DNA of 64,000 bases, from contig JBAIAC010000001.1 in the NCBI GenBank assembly GCA_037349315.1, positions 2,542,001-2,606,000 on the forward strand. The letters are read 5' to 3'. The DNA is from Chelydra serpentina. Taxonomy: Eukaryota > Chordata > Testudines > Chelydridae. Positions within the stretch are counted from its first letter, which is position 1; each line of letters opens with the position of its first letter. The notes below the pieces were generated by a model that did no database searches, was not told the origin of the DNA, and saw only the letters and a list, made by a program, of their open reading frames with translations. This document shows, piece after piece, positions 12,801 to 24,575 of this stretch. A program made the translations under genes and the position numbers.

Positions 12801-13320
12801 AATGATTCTCTACTGCCCTGAGTTTATACTCGGAGGAGACAGCCATCAGGCTTATTGGCTCCATGATGCTCTGCGGGCCCTATTTGTATGCTTGCCAGCC
12901 TAACTTTTGGGGTGCAGTTCTATCCCTGATACACAGCACAGCTCTCACTGTTGCCCCATCCCGTTTGCTTCCTCCTATCTGTTTCCTGTATCTACATGTT
13001 GTCTCTCGTTACATACTGTGACAAACGTGTGGGACAAGAATCGTCTTTTTGTTCAGTGTGTGTCACACTGGGGCTCCAATCCCTTCCTGATGTCTTGAGG
13101 GGCTGCACAATATAAGTATTTAGCAAGAAGACAGATGTCTTCCAGCCAGAATTTGCTATAAATGAATTCAATCTTCCTGGGGTAAAAAACTGCCCACAGG
13201 TTTGAATTACAGGGTAAAATTAGTTTTGCAAACCTATAAAATAGCACCCAACAAGGTTTCCCAGGCTCTGTTCTGGAGAAGATGTGAACTAAGATGTGAT
13301 ATTTGCCAGTTCTTACTCAC

Positions 13321-13398
13321 ATAATGACACTTTCAGAACTCAGGCCCATGAAGGAATTCCTTTCAATTGTACGTATGTTTATATTATCTTGAATATCC
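13321..13398 (-). CDS. FSHR: FSHR exon 6 (LRR)
   Basis: This 78-bp exon encodes [18 protein letters not shown] then LSSESVI; human has [18 protein letters not shown] then LSFESVIL. This repeat is the clearest separation from LHCGR, which has a different sequence here. The acceptor is TTTTTCAG and the donor is GTGAGT. Phase 2 on both sides. Confidence 0.96.
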
Positions 13399-13777
13399 CT
13401 GAAAAACAAAGTAAAGTAAAAATTAAACAGTTTTGTAGCTCTGTGATCCTTTCATTTCTTTGACAGGAAATGATGCTTCAAACACCAAAACAATTTTTCT
13501 TTACATTAGATCTGAGAAAATATTGTACATATAGGTTTCCTGAATGATATCACTAAGTTTGTCCAAGTACTGCTGGGGAGTGAAATGAGAACAATCACTT
13601 CCATACTATTGCTTTTTGCTTTCTAGAGCATGTCTCTTAAGCAAGGCAAAATCAACAGTATGCATTTAGGTCTGGATCCTATGACCTTCAGACCCATGAA
13701 TAATACTGCTACAACAAGTAATTAAAGAAGTTGCAGGATTGGCCCCTAAACTAATGCAGAGAAGAGTGGTCTTTTTT

Positions 13778-13866
13778 GGCCCTGATTCATCAAGGTACTT
13801 AAGCATGTAAGTAATTCCTCCACTAATGTCAACTACTCATGCTTAAAACTAGGCACAGGCTAAACT
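13778..13866. repeat. hairpin MITE (AAGCATG type)
   Basis: CCTGATTCATCAAGGTACTT and AAGCATGTAAG begin the left arm; CTCATGCTTAAA lies on the other side. Sister copies are at 38617, 46358, 47762, 49833 and 62245. Confidence 0.55.
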
Positions 13867-13923
13867 GGGGTCTCTGACAGTCTATTGCATTGACAAGTAT
13901 TCATTTCAGTCAGTTCTACAGGG

Positions 13924-14092
13924 AGGGAGGGATAGCTCAGTGGTTTGAGCATTGGCCTGCTAAACCGAGAGTTGTGAGTTCAATCCTTGAGGGGGCCATT
14001 TAGGGATCTGGGGCAAAAATTGGGGATTGGTCCTGCTTTGAGCAGGGGGTTGGACTAGATGACCTTCCAACCCTGATATTCTATGATTCTAA
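13924..14092 (+). mobile_element. Cry-type SINE
   Basis: The tRNA-derived head GGAGGGATAGCTCAGTGGTT contains the A box and GTGAGTTCAATCCT the B box. A middle region follows, then the CR1-like tail TGGACTAGATGACC with TTCTATGATTCT. The full layout is present but it carries no protein. Confidence 0.92.
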
Positions 14093-14385
14093 TATATTTT
14101 TGACTGATATATAAAAGGATATACTCATACACATTTCTGTTACTTGCTCAAAATACAGCTCCAAGAAGTGAAACAGTATTACTCATCATTTAGACTGGGA
14201 GAATTGTTGTTTTCATGCTGTTTTTAATGGAAAGCAGTGAACATAATGAATTGCTTGCAATGCCTGAAACCTAATGCAGCTCGAAACTTGTCTCATTCTG
14301 AGCGCTATATATGGCCATGATACTGAATTATCTGATAGTTAAACAGAGGCCTCATTCTGCAAGTGTAACAACAGGAGCATCAGTA

Positions 14386-15341
14386 AATGAAATTCACACC
14401 TGTACAAAGAGCCAGGACAAGGCCTTATAACATTTATAGATACATGCACACACATGTGCGTGCACACACACACCACTAAATTCCCACTTATGGAGTGAAA
14501 TCCTGCCCCTCTGAAGTCAACAGGAGTTTTGCAATTATTATAGAATCATAGAATCTCAGGGTTGGAAGGGACCTCAGGAGGTCATCTAGTCCAACCTCCT
14601 GCTCAAAGCAGGACCAATCCCCAACTAAATCATCCCAGCCAGGGCTTTGTCAAGCCTGACCTTAAAAACCTCTAAGGAAGGAGATTCCACCACCTCCCTA
14701 GGTAACCCATTCCAGTGCTTCACCACCCTACTAGTGGAAAGGTTTTTCCTAATATCCAACCTAAACCTCCCCCTCTGCAACTTGAGACCATTACTCCTTG
14801 TTCTGTCATCTTCTACCACTGAGAACAGTCTAGATCCATCCTCTTTGGAACCCCCTTTCAGGTAGTTGAAAGCAGCTATCAAATCCCCCCTCATTCTTCT
14901 CTTCTGCAGGCTAAACAATCCCAGTTCCCTCAGCCCCTCCTCATAAGTCATGTGCTCCAGCCCCCTAATCATTTTTGTTGCCCTCTGCTGGACTCTTTCC
15001 AATTTTTCCACATCCTTCTTGTAGTGTGGGGCCCAAAACTGGACACAGTATTCCAGATGAGGCCTCACCAGTGCTGAATAGAGGGGAATGATCACGTCCC
15101 TCGATCTGCTGGAAATGCCCCTACTCATACAAGCCAAAATGCCACTAGCCTTCTTGGCAACAAGGGCACACTGTTGACTCATATTCAGGTTTTTGTCCAC
15201 TGTAACCCCTAGGTCCTTTTCTGCAGAAATTGACTTTAAGAGGGCCAGGATTTCAACCAACATCTATTTTGGGACTTAAATGTGTGTAGGCTTCATGCTG
15301 GCCTTCTGCAAAGAGAGGAATTTCACCTCAGGCAAATAACC
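14386..15341. mobile_element. hairpin MITE split by CR1
   Basis: The left arm (14386-14536) and right arm (15228-15341) are inverted copies: GAAATTCACACC versus GGAATTTCACCTC at the tips, and GAAATCCTGCCCCT versus GGGCCAGGATTTC near the loop. The CR1 between them landed in the loop; AATT is repeated at both junctions. Confidence 0.7.
14537..15227 (-). mobile_element. CR1 LINE 3' fragment
   Basis: The minus strand encodes the last 200 or so CR1 ORF2 residues, from [18 protein letters not shown] to DKALAGMI, and the 3' repeat. It is truncated inside ORF2. The AATT on each side (14533-14536 and 15228-15231) is the likely target duplication. Confidence 0.92.
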
Positions 15342-15707
15342 TGTGATTCACTAGCACAGATCGATCCAGAGTAGTAAGTCGGAAAATGATTACAAAGCTG
15401 CCTAGAAAAAGGGTTACATGGGTCCTTGCATACTGTACCCGCTATATCGATTTACAAAGAGCTAGAGTGCAATTCCAGAAACTCCATTCTTGACAAAACA
15501 CAGTACCTATATATTGGAATAGCAGTACCCAAAATAGGTGGTGGATTAATATTCCTGAAGATTAATGTCATATAAAATTTAAATCTAAGCAAGAGTAGTG
15601 GAAACATACCCCTACTTTCTATTAATATACCTCAACACCAGCCACCTGTAAGGATGAAACAAGAGTGCCTATTCATTCCTTGGCTGCTCTGCTTGTGACT
15701 GCTAACT

Positions 15708-16045
15708 AGGGCTGTTAAAAATTTTCTATCAAAACTCTGTTTTTGATAGTGAATTCCTATTAAAGTCAATTGCAAAATTCCTACTGACTTCAAGGGGTCA
15801 GGATTATCAAAGCTGACTTTTTATGGAAAAATTGGGTTTTTGACTAAATGAAAATTTTCACAGAGAGTGCCTGCTTTCCATGGAAAGTGTTGACTTTTTG
15901 TGAAGAAAAAGAAAAAGGAAACATGTTTGTGTTTTTGGTTTTTCAACAAAAAGTCAAAATTTTCCATGTAAAATTTTAAATTAATGATTTGTTCTCCATT
16001 TTGGTGAAATTTTCTAAGGGAAAAATTACCCTATTTTCCAACCAC
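15708..16045. mobile_element. AT-rich MITE
   Basis: TAGGGCTGTTAAAAATTTTC at the left is roughly inverted as TTTTCCAACCACCTCT at the right, with TTTTTCAAC/AAAATTTTC tracts between. A relative is at 55446-55972. A small hairpin piece (about 15750-15810) seems to interrupt it. Confidence 0.5.
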
Positions 16046-16394
16046 CTCTGTTGCCAACACGGGTGTTGACTGCAGTGATTTTTTGTTAGCTGTCCACTGA
16101 GAAGTGGATTGAGACCAACTCATTTCACACAGACCATAGAACAATCACCAGATGACAACAAATTTCTGTCTCTACCAGCCTGGCTTGAATATAAATTCGT
16201 GACTTAGAAGTTAAAGGCTATTGTCGGTCCCATGAACCAAATAAAAATTATCAATGCACACAAGATTACAATTGGCGATAATGTGACAAAGTCACTAAAC
16301 AAATGCAAAGGGGAACATGTCAAAGATCTTATTAGAGGAGCAGACCATTCGAATGGAGATAAGAAAAAGTTAAAAGCAGCCAATATAAACTTAC

Positions 16395-16466
16395 AATAAA
16401 ACTTTCTGGAGAGATTGTAGCTTATGTACAGTAGGTAAAAACTTAATGCCAGTGTTCGATATTGAC
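16395..16466 (-). CDS. FSHR: FSHR exon 5 (LRR)
   Basis: This 72-bp exon encodes (L)SISNTGIKFLPTVHKLQS then LQKVLL; human has LISNTGIKHLPDVHKIHS then LQKVLL. The acceptor is TTTTTAG and the donor is GTAAGT. It is too short for ordinary ORF calling and was found from exon order and the SNTGIK motif. Both junctions are phase 2. Confidence 0.94.
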
Positions 16467-17503
16467 CTAAAAAGGGAGAGAAAAAATGAAGATTATTAGC
16501 TGTGGCTCACGAGTAAAATAAAACTAACAAAGAAGAAATACTGCAATAAAATTGGCAATCATTTAGGCTGAAATTGAGCCGTGTGCAGAAGGCCTACACA
16601 CCAGGGAAACCATACTTATGTTGTATAGTATGGGTGGGATATTCAAAAGTAGTGGCCTAACTCTGCTGCCCCTGAAGTCAGGAGTAAAACTCTCATTGAT
16701 TTCAATGGAAGAGGAGTAAGGGCAATTCTGACTGCTTTCTGAAATGCTACCCTCAGGACTTAAACTGGTGTTGCCTAGGGGCCTTTCACTGACCCCCTGC
16801 ACAGGGGTGCATTTCAGCCTTCATTTGTTAGGTTTCAGAAATGTATTTTGCTTAGATGTCAGTTCATCAATAGTGCTTTGGTTAAGCAACTGAAGGACTC
16901 AGGTTAGGGATTGATTTTAGGGTGCCCAAAATAAAATGAAAGAAGGGCATGCCTATTACACAGACTGGGGGCACCTCAGGATCAAGAGTAGAAAGCATTC
17001 AATTTCTAATTTTACACCTTTTATTGATTTAATAAAGACATGAACAACCAGACTGAGAATAATTAAAGTACCCAACCTTGTGGACTGAAGGAAGGTTCTG
17101 TCATGGCATTTGTTTCTCCACTATCGTTTAAGCTGATTAATCACAATGATACATAACATTTTTATAATATGTATTTGTAAATATGAACCCATTTTTAACC
17201 ACAATTTAAATCTCCACTTTAGTGGAATTGTCATTTCCACTGGAAAATGACAGCACTTCAGAAAGTAGGAAAAACCAGACTGTTTGTTTCCTAGCATGTT
17301 GGGTATTTATGATCTGAACATACATTAGGTATGTAGCAATTAGTCCCACTTGAGATGAAGCTGAGTTTCAAAAATTGGAAACAGAACTAAGTCCAAACTT
17401 CTCCCACAATAAGGGTTTCTTGCATCAGGGGTTGTGGTTGAGGCCTGTGTCCATGCTCTTCAGAGTCCAAGATAAATTACCTGGCAGACTTGAGTAGGAC
17501 TCA

Positions 17504-17740
17504 AGGGCTTGTCTATACTTATGGCTAGATCAGCACTGGTGTGATTGATGGCAGAGTGCTCTCCCATTGACTCCTGTATTTCAGCTCCCCAAGAAGAGTA
17601 AGGTAAGTAGGAGAGAGAGCATCTCCCTTTGACACAACGCAGTGTATACACTGCTCTAAGTCAACTTAACTTAAGTCGACTTACGTAACGGAGGTAGCGT
17701 AACCTAGGATGACTTACAGCTGTAGTGTAGACCAGTCCCC
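17504..17740. mobile_element. Harbinger-type MITE
   Basis: The ends AGGGCTTGTCTATACTT and GTAGTGTAGACCAGTCCCC are inverted repeats of the kind on the Harbinger element at 27566. The inside is non-coding and partly palindromic (AAGTCGACTTA). No clean TTA duplication is seen. Confidence 0.6.
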
Positions 17741-18339
17741 AGAAGTCCACAGGGTTTATTTGGCAAGGGTTACCCTGCCACAGTCTCCTTAGATCCTTCA
17801 GGCTAGTCACAGGTGGCATAGAAAAACCCTATGGTCTTTTGCAGCAGAGCAAAGAACTATTCCCATGAAGAAAACAAACACAATAATCCTGCCCCAGGCT
17901 TACCTTCCTCTGGGGAGACTCTGGCAATCAGTCTTGGGAAAGGTACTGAGCATGCCCTTTCCTCTTACTGAGCTTTCCTCTTTCCCCCTTACTACCTGAC
18001 AGCAAGTGCAAATGTGTCAGGGCAGGGCTGAGTGGGCTCCTAGCAGCTGGTTAACCCTTGCTGGCCCAGGATGGGGATGATACACCCCAACACAAGGCCT
18101 GACCAGAGTATTTCAGAACACAATACTTTTTTTGGCTCATAAAATGTTATCCAGTTTGATAACATTGATGATATATTGATCAGTGAAAGGACAGTGTTAC
18201 AGGTATCAGCAAAGCTGCCTGGGCTTCTGGCTTAGGCCAGTTGCATTACCAGACAAAGAGAAGAGCAGGCTTCAGTTAAGGCAAATTGCCTGTATGTATC
18301 TACTGTGTGAAGTGGTACTGGAGGTAACCTTGAACTGAG

Positions 18340-18710
18340 GTTACCTAGGGAGGTGGTGGAATCTCCTTCCTTAGAGGTTTTTAAGGTCAGGCTTGACAAA
18401 GCCCTGGCTGGATGATTTAGTTCATAGAATCATAGAATATCAGGGTTGGAAGGGACCATAGAAGGTCATCCAGTCCAACCCCCTGCTCAAAGCAGGACTA
18501 ATCCCCAATTTTTTGCCCCAGATCCCTAAATGGCCCCCTCAAGGATTGAACTCACAACCCTGGGTTTAGCAGGCCAATGCTCAAACCACTGAGCTATCCC
18601 TCCCCCCATAAATAGTTACCTAGTTGGGGATTTGTCCTGCTTTGAGCAGGGGGTTGGACTAGATGACCTCTTGAGGTCCCTTCCAACCCTGATATTCTAC
18701 GATTCTATGA
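18340..18710 (+). mobile_element. CR1 LINE 3' end, split by a SINE
   Basis: The last CR1 ORF2 codons (GTTACCTAGGGAGGTGGTGG) and 3' UTR are on plus. A minus-strand SINE interrupts it at 18423-18607, after which TTTGAGCAGGGGGTTGGACT resumes. Confidence 0.85.
18423..18607 (-). mobile_element. Cry-type SINE inside CR1 (opposite orientation)
   Basis: The tRNA-like head is at the right (CTGAGCTATCCCTCC on plus) and the CR1-like tail at the left. It has gone into the 3' UTR of an oppositely oriented CR1. TAGTT occurs on both sides, a possible target duplication. Confidence 0.88.
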
Positions 18711-18751
18711 GAATATTGGTTTCTTTTTTTATAAAGAAATATATTAGAGGT

Positions 18752-19557
18752 TGTCAAGGTTCCCTCTCCACTCTGAACTCTAGGGTACAGTCATGGGGAC
18801 CCACATGAAAGACCCCCTAAGCTTATCTCTACCAGTTTAGGTTAAAAACTCCCCAAAGCACAAATTCTTCCTTGTACCTTGAAAAGGTAAACACTACCAC
18901 CACCAAGTGATTTAAACAAGAACCAGGGAAAAGGACCACTTGGAGTTCCTCTTCCCCCCAAATATCCCCTCAAGCCCTTACACCCCCTTTCCTGGCGAAG
19001 CTTGAGAATAATCTCCTAACTAATTGGTTACAAAGTGATCCAAGACCCAAACCCCTGGGTCTTAGAACAATGGAAAAATCAGTCAGGTTCTTAAAAGAAG
19101 CATTTTATTAAAACAAGAAAGGTAAAAATCATCTCTGTAAAATCAGGATGGAGAATAACTTTACAGGGTACTCAAATTCAAAACACAGAGGATCCCCCCT
19201 CTGGGCAAAACCTTAAAGTTACAGAAAATAGGAATAAAACCTCCCTCTAGTACAGGGAAAATTCACAAGCAAAACAAAAGAAAATCTAATCGCAATGCCT
19301 GACTAACTTACTTGTTGCAATACTGGAGACTTGGTTGAGGATGGTTTGGGGGAGATGGATTTCTGCCCTGGTCCCTCTCAATCCCAAGAGAGAACAGAAA
19401 CTGCAAACACTAAACAAAGCCTCCCCCACCCCCGGATTTGAAAGTATCTTCTTTTTTCATTGTCCTGGTGGTCAGGTGCCAACCAGGCTATTTGAGCTTC
19501 AAACCTCTTACAGGTAAGGAGGAATTTTAAGCTACCCTTAGCTGTATGGTTATGACA
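18752..19557 (+). mobile_element. solo LTR, copy 1
   Basis: An 806-bp block begins TGTCAAGGTTCCC and ends GGTTATGACA, the TG...CA ends of an LTR, and has no internal coding region. GAGGT precedes it and GAGGC follows. It is clearly related along its length to the block at 60468-61282. A solo LTR is what remains after recombination between the two LTRs of an endogenous retrovirus or Gypsy element; which of these cannot be told from the LTR alone. Strand is nominal. Confidence 0.75.
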
Positions 19558-19849
19558 GAGGCATATCGAAGGTTTTGGGTATATCTACATCAGACACTTC
19601 AGGAACAGAAGGGGTTATCCTATCACTGTAGTAAATCTACTTCTCTGACTGGCAGTAGCTAGGCTCATGGAAGACTTCTTAGGCTTAGGTTGGCTTAATT
19701 ACATTGCACAGGGCATGACATTTTTCACAGTCCTGAGCTAGTTGGTAGTTAAGCTAACCTAATGTCGTAGGGTAGACCAGGCCTTTGTATTAGCATCTAC
19801 ACAGAATAGTGGTCTTCTGTTATTGGATGTAATTTTTTTGGCACACTTA

Positions 19850-20150
19850 GGGCTGGTCCACACTGGGGGGGAGGGGGGATCGATCTAAGATACGCAACTT
19901 CAGCTACGTGAATAACATAGCTGAAGTCAAATATCTTAGATCGATTTCAAAAGTACTTACCGCTGGTCCACACTGCAGCAGGCAGGCTCCCCCGTCGACT
20001 CCGCTTATTCCTCGCTGGAGGAGCTGGAGTTCCGGAGTCGATGGGGAGCGGCTCTGGGATCGATTTATCGCGTCTAGATGAGATGCGATAAATCAATCCC
20101 AGAACATCGATCGCTACCCGCTGAATCAGGCGGATAGTGTGGATGTAGCC
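19850..20150. mobile_element. Harbinger-type MITE with TTA duplication
   Basis: The 301-bp element has ends GGGCTGGTCCACACTGG and GTGTGGATGTAGCC. TTA at 19847-19849 and 20151-20153 is the 3-bp target duplication usual for PIF/Harbinger. Inside are two smaller inverted pairs, around ATCTAAGATA/TATCTTAGAT and GGGATCGATTTATCGC/GCGATAAATCAATCCC. Confidence 0.75.
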
Positions 20151-22023
20151 TTACATTCTTGAATAATTAAATGATGATGAAAAACTCTGGCTGAGACTCT
20201 GGAAAACATAATGAACATTTATATAATGTTCCATGTGAACCTGAAATGTTCTGGAAAAGTTGTTAAAAGACGCTTCAGGTATTCATGACCAAATGTGGAA
20301 ATCTAAACAGGATATCCAAATCCCGCATTTGGGCATTTAAATTGACACTTAGATCCATAAACTCTCCATTTACATGCCCAAGTGTTGATTCAAGCTTTCA
20401 AATGTGGAATATGGATACGCTATTTAGACACGATGAAAAATGGGTTCCTTGGTGGTCTCAATTTATAACCACAAGCCTTTGCATTACATGAAAGAACATT
20501 TAAAGGGATGGCAGTGAATATTCAAGAATACACCTTGGGGACAATTTATTAAATGTCACAATTACTTTGTTTTGGGAACAGGCATGCTTGCACTGGATAA
20601 AAACAACTCTAACTTGTCACAAGTGATCAAGAAAGTGCAACAAAATGTACTTTGCAAAACTAACACATACAGATAAATCAAAAGGCATTAATGCAGCAGA
20701 TGGGTCATCACAAGATTTTTATTTTTAATGTACATCTTGCAGTGCTACATCCTGAATAGAGTTAGCAAAACAACCATTAAAAGAGATAGAAAGACACTGC
20801 CTGCATCACCTTCCTTACTGTACCTAAAGTTCAATCCCTACATTAGCTGAGAATTGTGTGGGGTTTGAGCTCAACAGCTGCCTTTGATTTTCAATGAGAG
20901 TCATATGGCTACAATTCCATGCAATTGTTTAAGGTGTTAAATGTGAGAGTCACTTGTATTTAAATACAAAGTATACCATGCTTTAATAACATCTGTGCTG
21001 AGACAGATAACAATCTGTTGTCAGATAGGGGTATAGTAGGGCATTGGGGAGGGAATTAGTAGTTTTCCTCTCCACATCACTCCTCAGAGCTAAACTTGGT
21101 CCTTGTGTTCAGACAGTGGAAGGATTATAGTACTCTTGCACCACCAACATCACCACCACCACTAGGTCCCCCAAAGGGTGGATCATGTTGGTCAGCAGAG
21201 CTTGCACCCCACAAGTGGGAAGGGGACTTGTAATGTTTGCATGATGCAGTAGTCACTATCCTTCTGTTCTCCCAGAGGTATTGGGCAGGATACCTGTTCT
21301 CACATCAGGTATGTGTAACTCGACTGGCTTTAATTGAAATCGTAACACTTTTATTAAATCTGCAGGTGGTGCAGTGTGTGGAGTGCACTTGTGGACAGGA
21401 GGATAATTAGAAACAGGAGAGACTGTTTTTTAGCAAGTCATGTGGCAGAAAAACTAAAAACACTGGTTAAACCATAGTTCTGTCAGGCCTCCCTCTCTCT
21501 TTTTTACTCAACCAACAAATCTCTAGAGTGGATAATCTTGTTAGAATGTAGATAATCCCATTTACTGGATATCCTTCCTGCAGGACAGTTTTGTCAATAT
21601 ATTTACCATGTAATATATATGTTCTGTTTACGCTACCTTTAAAAAAAGTGTCTCCTTTAATTTAAATTGTAACAGAATCCCATCTACCATACATATAAAT
21701 AGCTCTGTAGCAGCTCACTTCACCTCAGATGGCTGCATTCCAAAGTCATAACTGTCTTTTAAAAAAGGTTACACAGGATGGAGAGTGTTTTCCAAAAAAC
21801 AAAACACCCACCCACCCACACCTCTGTTGGATTTTCTGGCGCTCATTTGCAGATATTGAGCCAAATTCTACTCTTATTTACGCAACCATAGGAGATGCCC
21901 CATAACATTGAGAGCATGGTTTAACTTCTTAACTTATTGTACTTATTTGTTAAATGAACCAAATACGTAAGTCAGAGACAAGGATGAGATTTCTAAATAT
22001 TTCATACTGGTTTATATTATAAA

Positions 22024-22024
22024 C

Positions 22025-22059
<35 letters not shown>

Positions 22060-22061
22060 TA
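22024..22061. repeat. (TA)n(CA)n microsatellite
   Basis: An AT run passes directly into a CA run. Confidence 0.9.
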
Positions 22062-23628
22062 TCCTAATAAAATAAACAAACTAAGATCAGAAGTTAGTTT
22101 TAAATACAGAAGCCATTTGAGATATAAGTCAAGAATTTAGCAGTTAAGAACACACTCAAATAACCTTTCAGAACAAAAAGCCGTACACTGTCGGCCAGAT
22201 TCTCAGTGGAAGTAAATTGACATAGCTCCAGATCTGGCCCTGTATGTTACATGCAAATCGCAAAAGATAGTTACGTATAATGTGGATGAAAAATTCTAAA
22301 CAAAATTGGAAAACGTCAAGCATTTTGGTTGGAGTGTTTCAATTCTAATTATTGAAAATGATCCAGTGGAATATCAGTTCTGTAATGAAGCTCTAGCAGG
22401 CAAACACTAACCAAGTAATTCGGTATATGCCAACATTCCACAGGAAGGTGCATAGTGTGTAGGGGAGATTACCATAAAACTCTCAGGGGCAGACTGAACC
22501 ACTTAGCCACAGTTCTGAGTTGGAAGAATTGCAGTCACCATCCCCCAGGAGGAGCTTGTGGAAGGGATTGTACCTCAGGGAAATATAACTAATTTCTTTT
22601 GAAGGTCCGTATGGTATCTTTCGGTTGGTGCAGTCTGCTCCTTTACAGTGTGCCCAGCCCAGTCCATGGACTGGTATAGAAGGAATCAGAGCTGTATGGT
22701 CAAAGTGCTCTCCCAAGTGCAAGGGCTACAAATGACCTTGAACCTAGAGCGGAGCATGCATATAGGTGGGGAACATCTCTTTGTGCCCACCTGCATTCCC
22801 TTCCTCCCCTGAGGACACACTCAAGGACCAGGGGCTACGTGGAATTCAGTGTTAATCATCATTATGCTGTACTGTATCCTTGTAGCAAGGCCAGAGATCT
22901 CCATATATAGGAAGCATGCTATTAATTGTGTGTGCCAGCTCTTCCAAGAAGTCATATCCTGCATGCACAAACACAGTGATGGAAAGCCTGTGACAGTAGG
23001 TTTGCCATCTACAAAGCAAACTAGTTTACACATAACATGAACATTGTTTCCACTTTTTCCTGAGATCTAGTTATATGGCCACAATAATGTTCTGAAAATG
23101 TTATATTTAAATACTCTTTTCCTTTTAAATTGAAATAATTCAAGGTGGGAGATGGACATACCCACTGTAACAGCATCATAGGACCTCACAACAGCCCAGC
23201 AGGGACATACTATGGGGACAGAGAGGACTCCAGCAACACATCTCACAAGAGACAATTTAAAAAAAAATAATCTTGGGTCAGGTCAGATCTATAAGACGTC
23301 TAGTGAACTGAAATGCACAGAATAGACAAACTTCATTAGCATTACACGAAGGTCCAAGATCTTAATTAGCAGACAATTAAGGAGCAATGCCATCACAACG
23401 ACAAGACGCTTGCAACACATCAGTGTTATGGCTAACTTTTAGAGGAGAGCATTTTGAAGCTCCAATGGCAGAATTACTGCTTCTGATTCCCTTCGCACAC
23501 CATTGACTCCTATAGAGTTCCTACTGATTTACACCACTGTGACACGCAGCTCAGGGCCCACTATTTTGTTCAATCAATGGTGAATCCCAGCAGGTGAAGA
23601 TTCCTCACAGTCTGGAAAGGTGTTTATT

Positions 23629-23937
23629 TAGGGCTGTTGATTAATCGCAATTAACTCACGCGATTAACTCAAAAAAATTAAGCATGACTAAAAAAAATTA
23701 ATAGCGATTAATCACACTGTTAAACAATAGAATACCAATTTAAATGTATTAAATATTTTGGGTATTTTTCTACGTTGTATTCTGGGTTGTAATGAATATT
23801 AAAGTGTATATTATTTTTATTACAAATATTTTCATTGTAAAAATGATAAAAGAAATAGTATTTTTCAATTCACCTCATACAAATACTGTAGTGCAATCTT
23901 TTTGTCATGAAAGTGCAACTTACAAATGTAAGGACCC
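23629..23937. mobile_element. dispersed repeat, uninterrupted copy
   Basis: It starts TAGGGCTGTTGATTAATCGC and runs through GATTAACTCAAAAAAATTA to TTCACCTCATACAAATACTG and AAGTGCAACTTACAAATGTA. The inverted copy at 60357-61516 carries a solo LTR insertion. Probably a DNA-transposon derivative, but I cannot name the family with certainty. Confidence 0.65.
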
Positions 23938-24504
23938 TCAGACTCTAAAGCGAACAGAATGCTCTTGAGAGCAGAGAACTCAAAAAGTACAGCTCCTTCA
24001 ATCCCTACATCAATCCCAAGAACAAGGGAAATGAGAGCACACTACCCCGTGCTGCCCAGCATGGCCATACAGGTGAAGGTTCGCCTGGAGGAGCTGATTG
24101 ACTCAACTGATTCTGAAGTAAAAATATCACTGCCTGAAGTTTTATCTTGGAGGTTTCCCATTCAACTGTCAGCCAAGACAAAGCAGCCTTAGCTTGAGAG
24201 ATAAAATTATGTCGTAGTCCAAACTGATGTCCTAGATTTCTTCTATGTATGTTTCATATGAACACTATACCACTAATCATAATCAATAAGTCCAGTGAAT
24301 TATTTTATAGTGAAAACAAATATTCTTATTGTAAAAGAAACATGAGAATAAATGATAAATTAAATAGATTATTCCAGCAGCCTGTGATTTCTTTTACCAG
24401 TGATAGGAGTCTTTTCCATTGTCAAAATTCTAGTGGAAAGTTTTCAACTGGTTTCAGTTGGCACAATAATTTATACCAAAGAAGTAGGTAGATTTTGAAT
24501 TATA

Positions 24505-24575
24505 GGGGTGAAATCTGGGATCTCATGGTCAGTGACAAAACTCCCATTGACATCAGTGGAGCCAGATTTTCATCG
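24505..24575. repeat. hairpin-MITE fragment
   Basis: GGTGAAATCTGGGAT and CCAGATTTTCATC flank CTCCCATTGACATCAGTGGAG, a short palindrome of the same class as those at 27055 and 33838. Confidence 0.45.

Larger units (their letters stand above)
4801..13320 (-). other. FSHR: FSHR intron 6 (8.5 kb)
   Basis: This intron contains CR1 copies at 5594-6593 and 11412-12800 (the second split by a SINE), a hAT-like MITE at 10144-10515, MIR pieces at 9100-9236 and 9866-9982, and hairpin-MITE fragments. In 6.6-7.7, 7.9-9.1 and 10.5-11.4 kb I see no gene. Confidence 0.85.
13399..16394 (-). other. FSHR: FSHR intron 5 (3.0 kb)
   Basis: This intron carries a SINE (13924-14092), a hairpin MITE split by a CR1 (14386-15341) and an AT-rich MITE (15708-16045). 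The remainder is AT-rich sequence with no gene. Confidence 0.85.

Noticed and set aside
13924..14000. Functional tRNA gene at the SINE head
   Set aside because: A and B boxes are present but no proper cloverleaf or acceptor end; it is a SINE head, repeated five times.
22024..22061. CRISPR-like or tandem gene-regulatory array
   Set aside because: Only a dinucleotide microsatellite; no repeat-spacer pattern occurs anywhere in the window.
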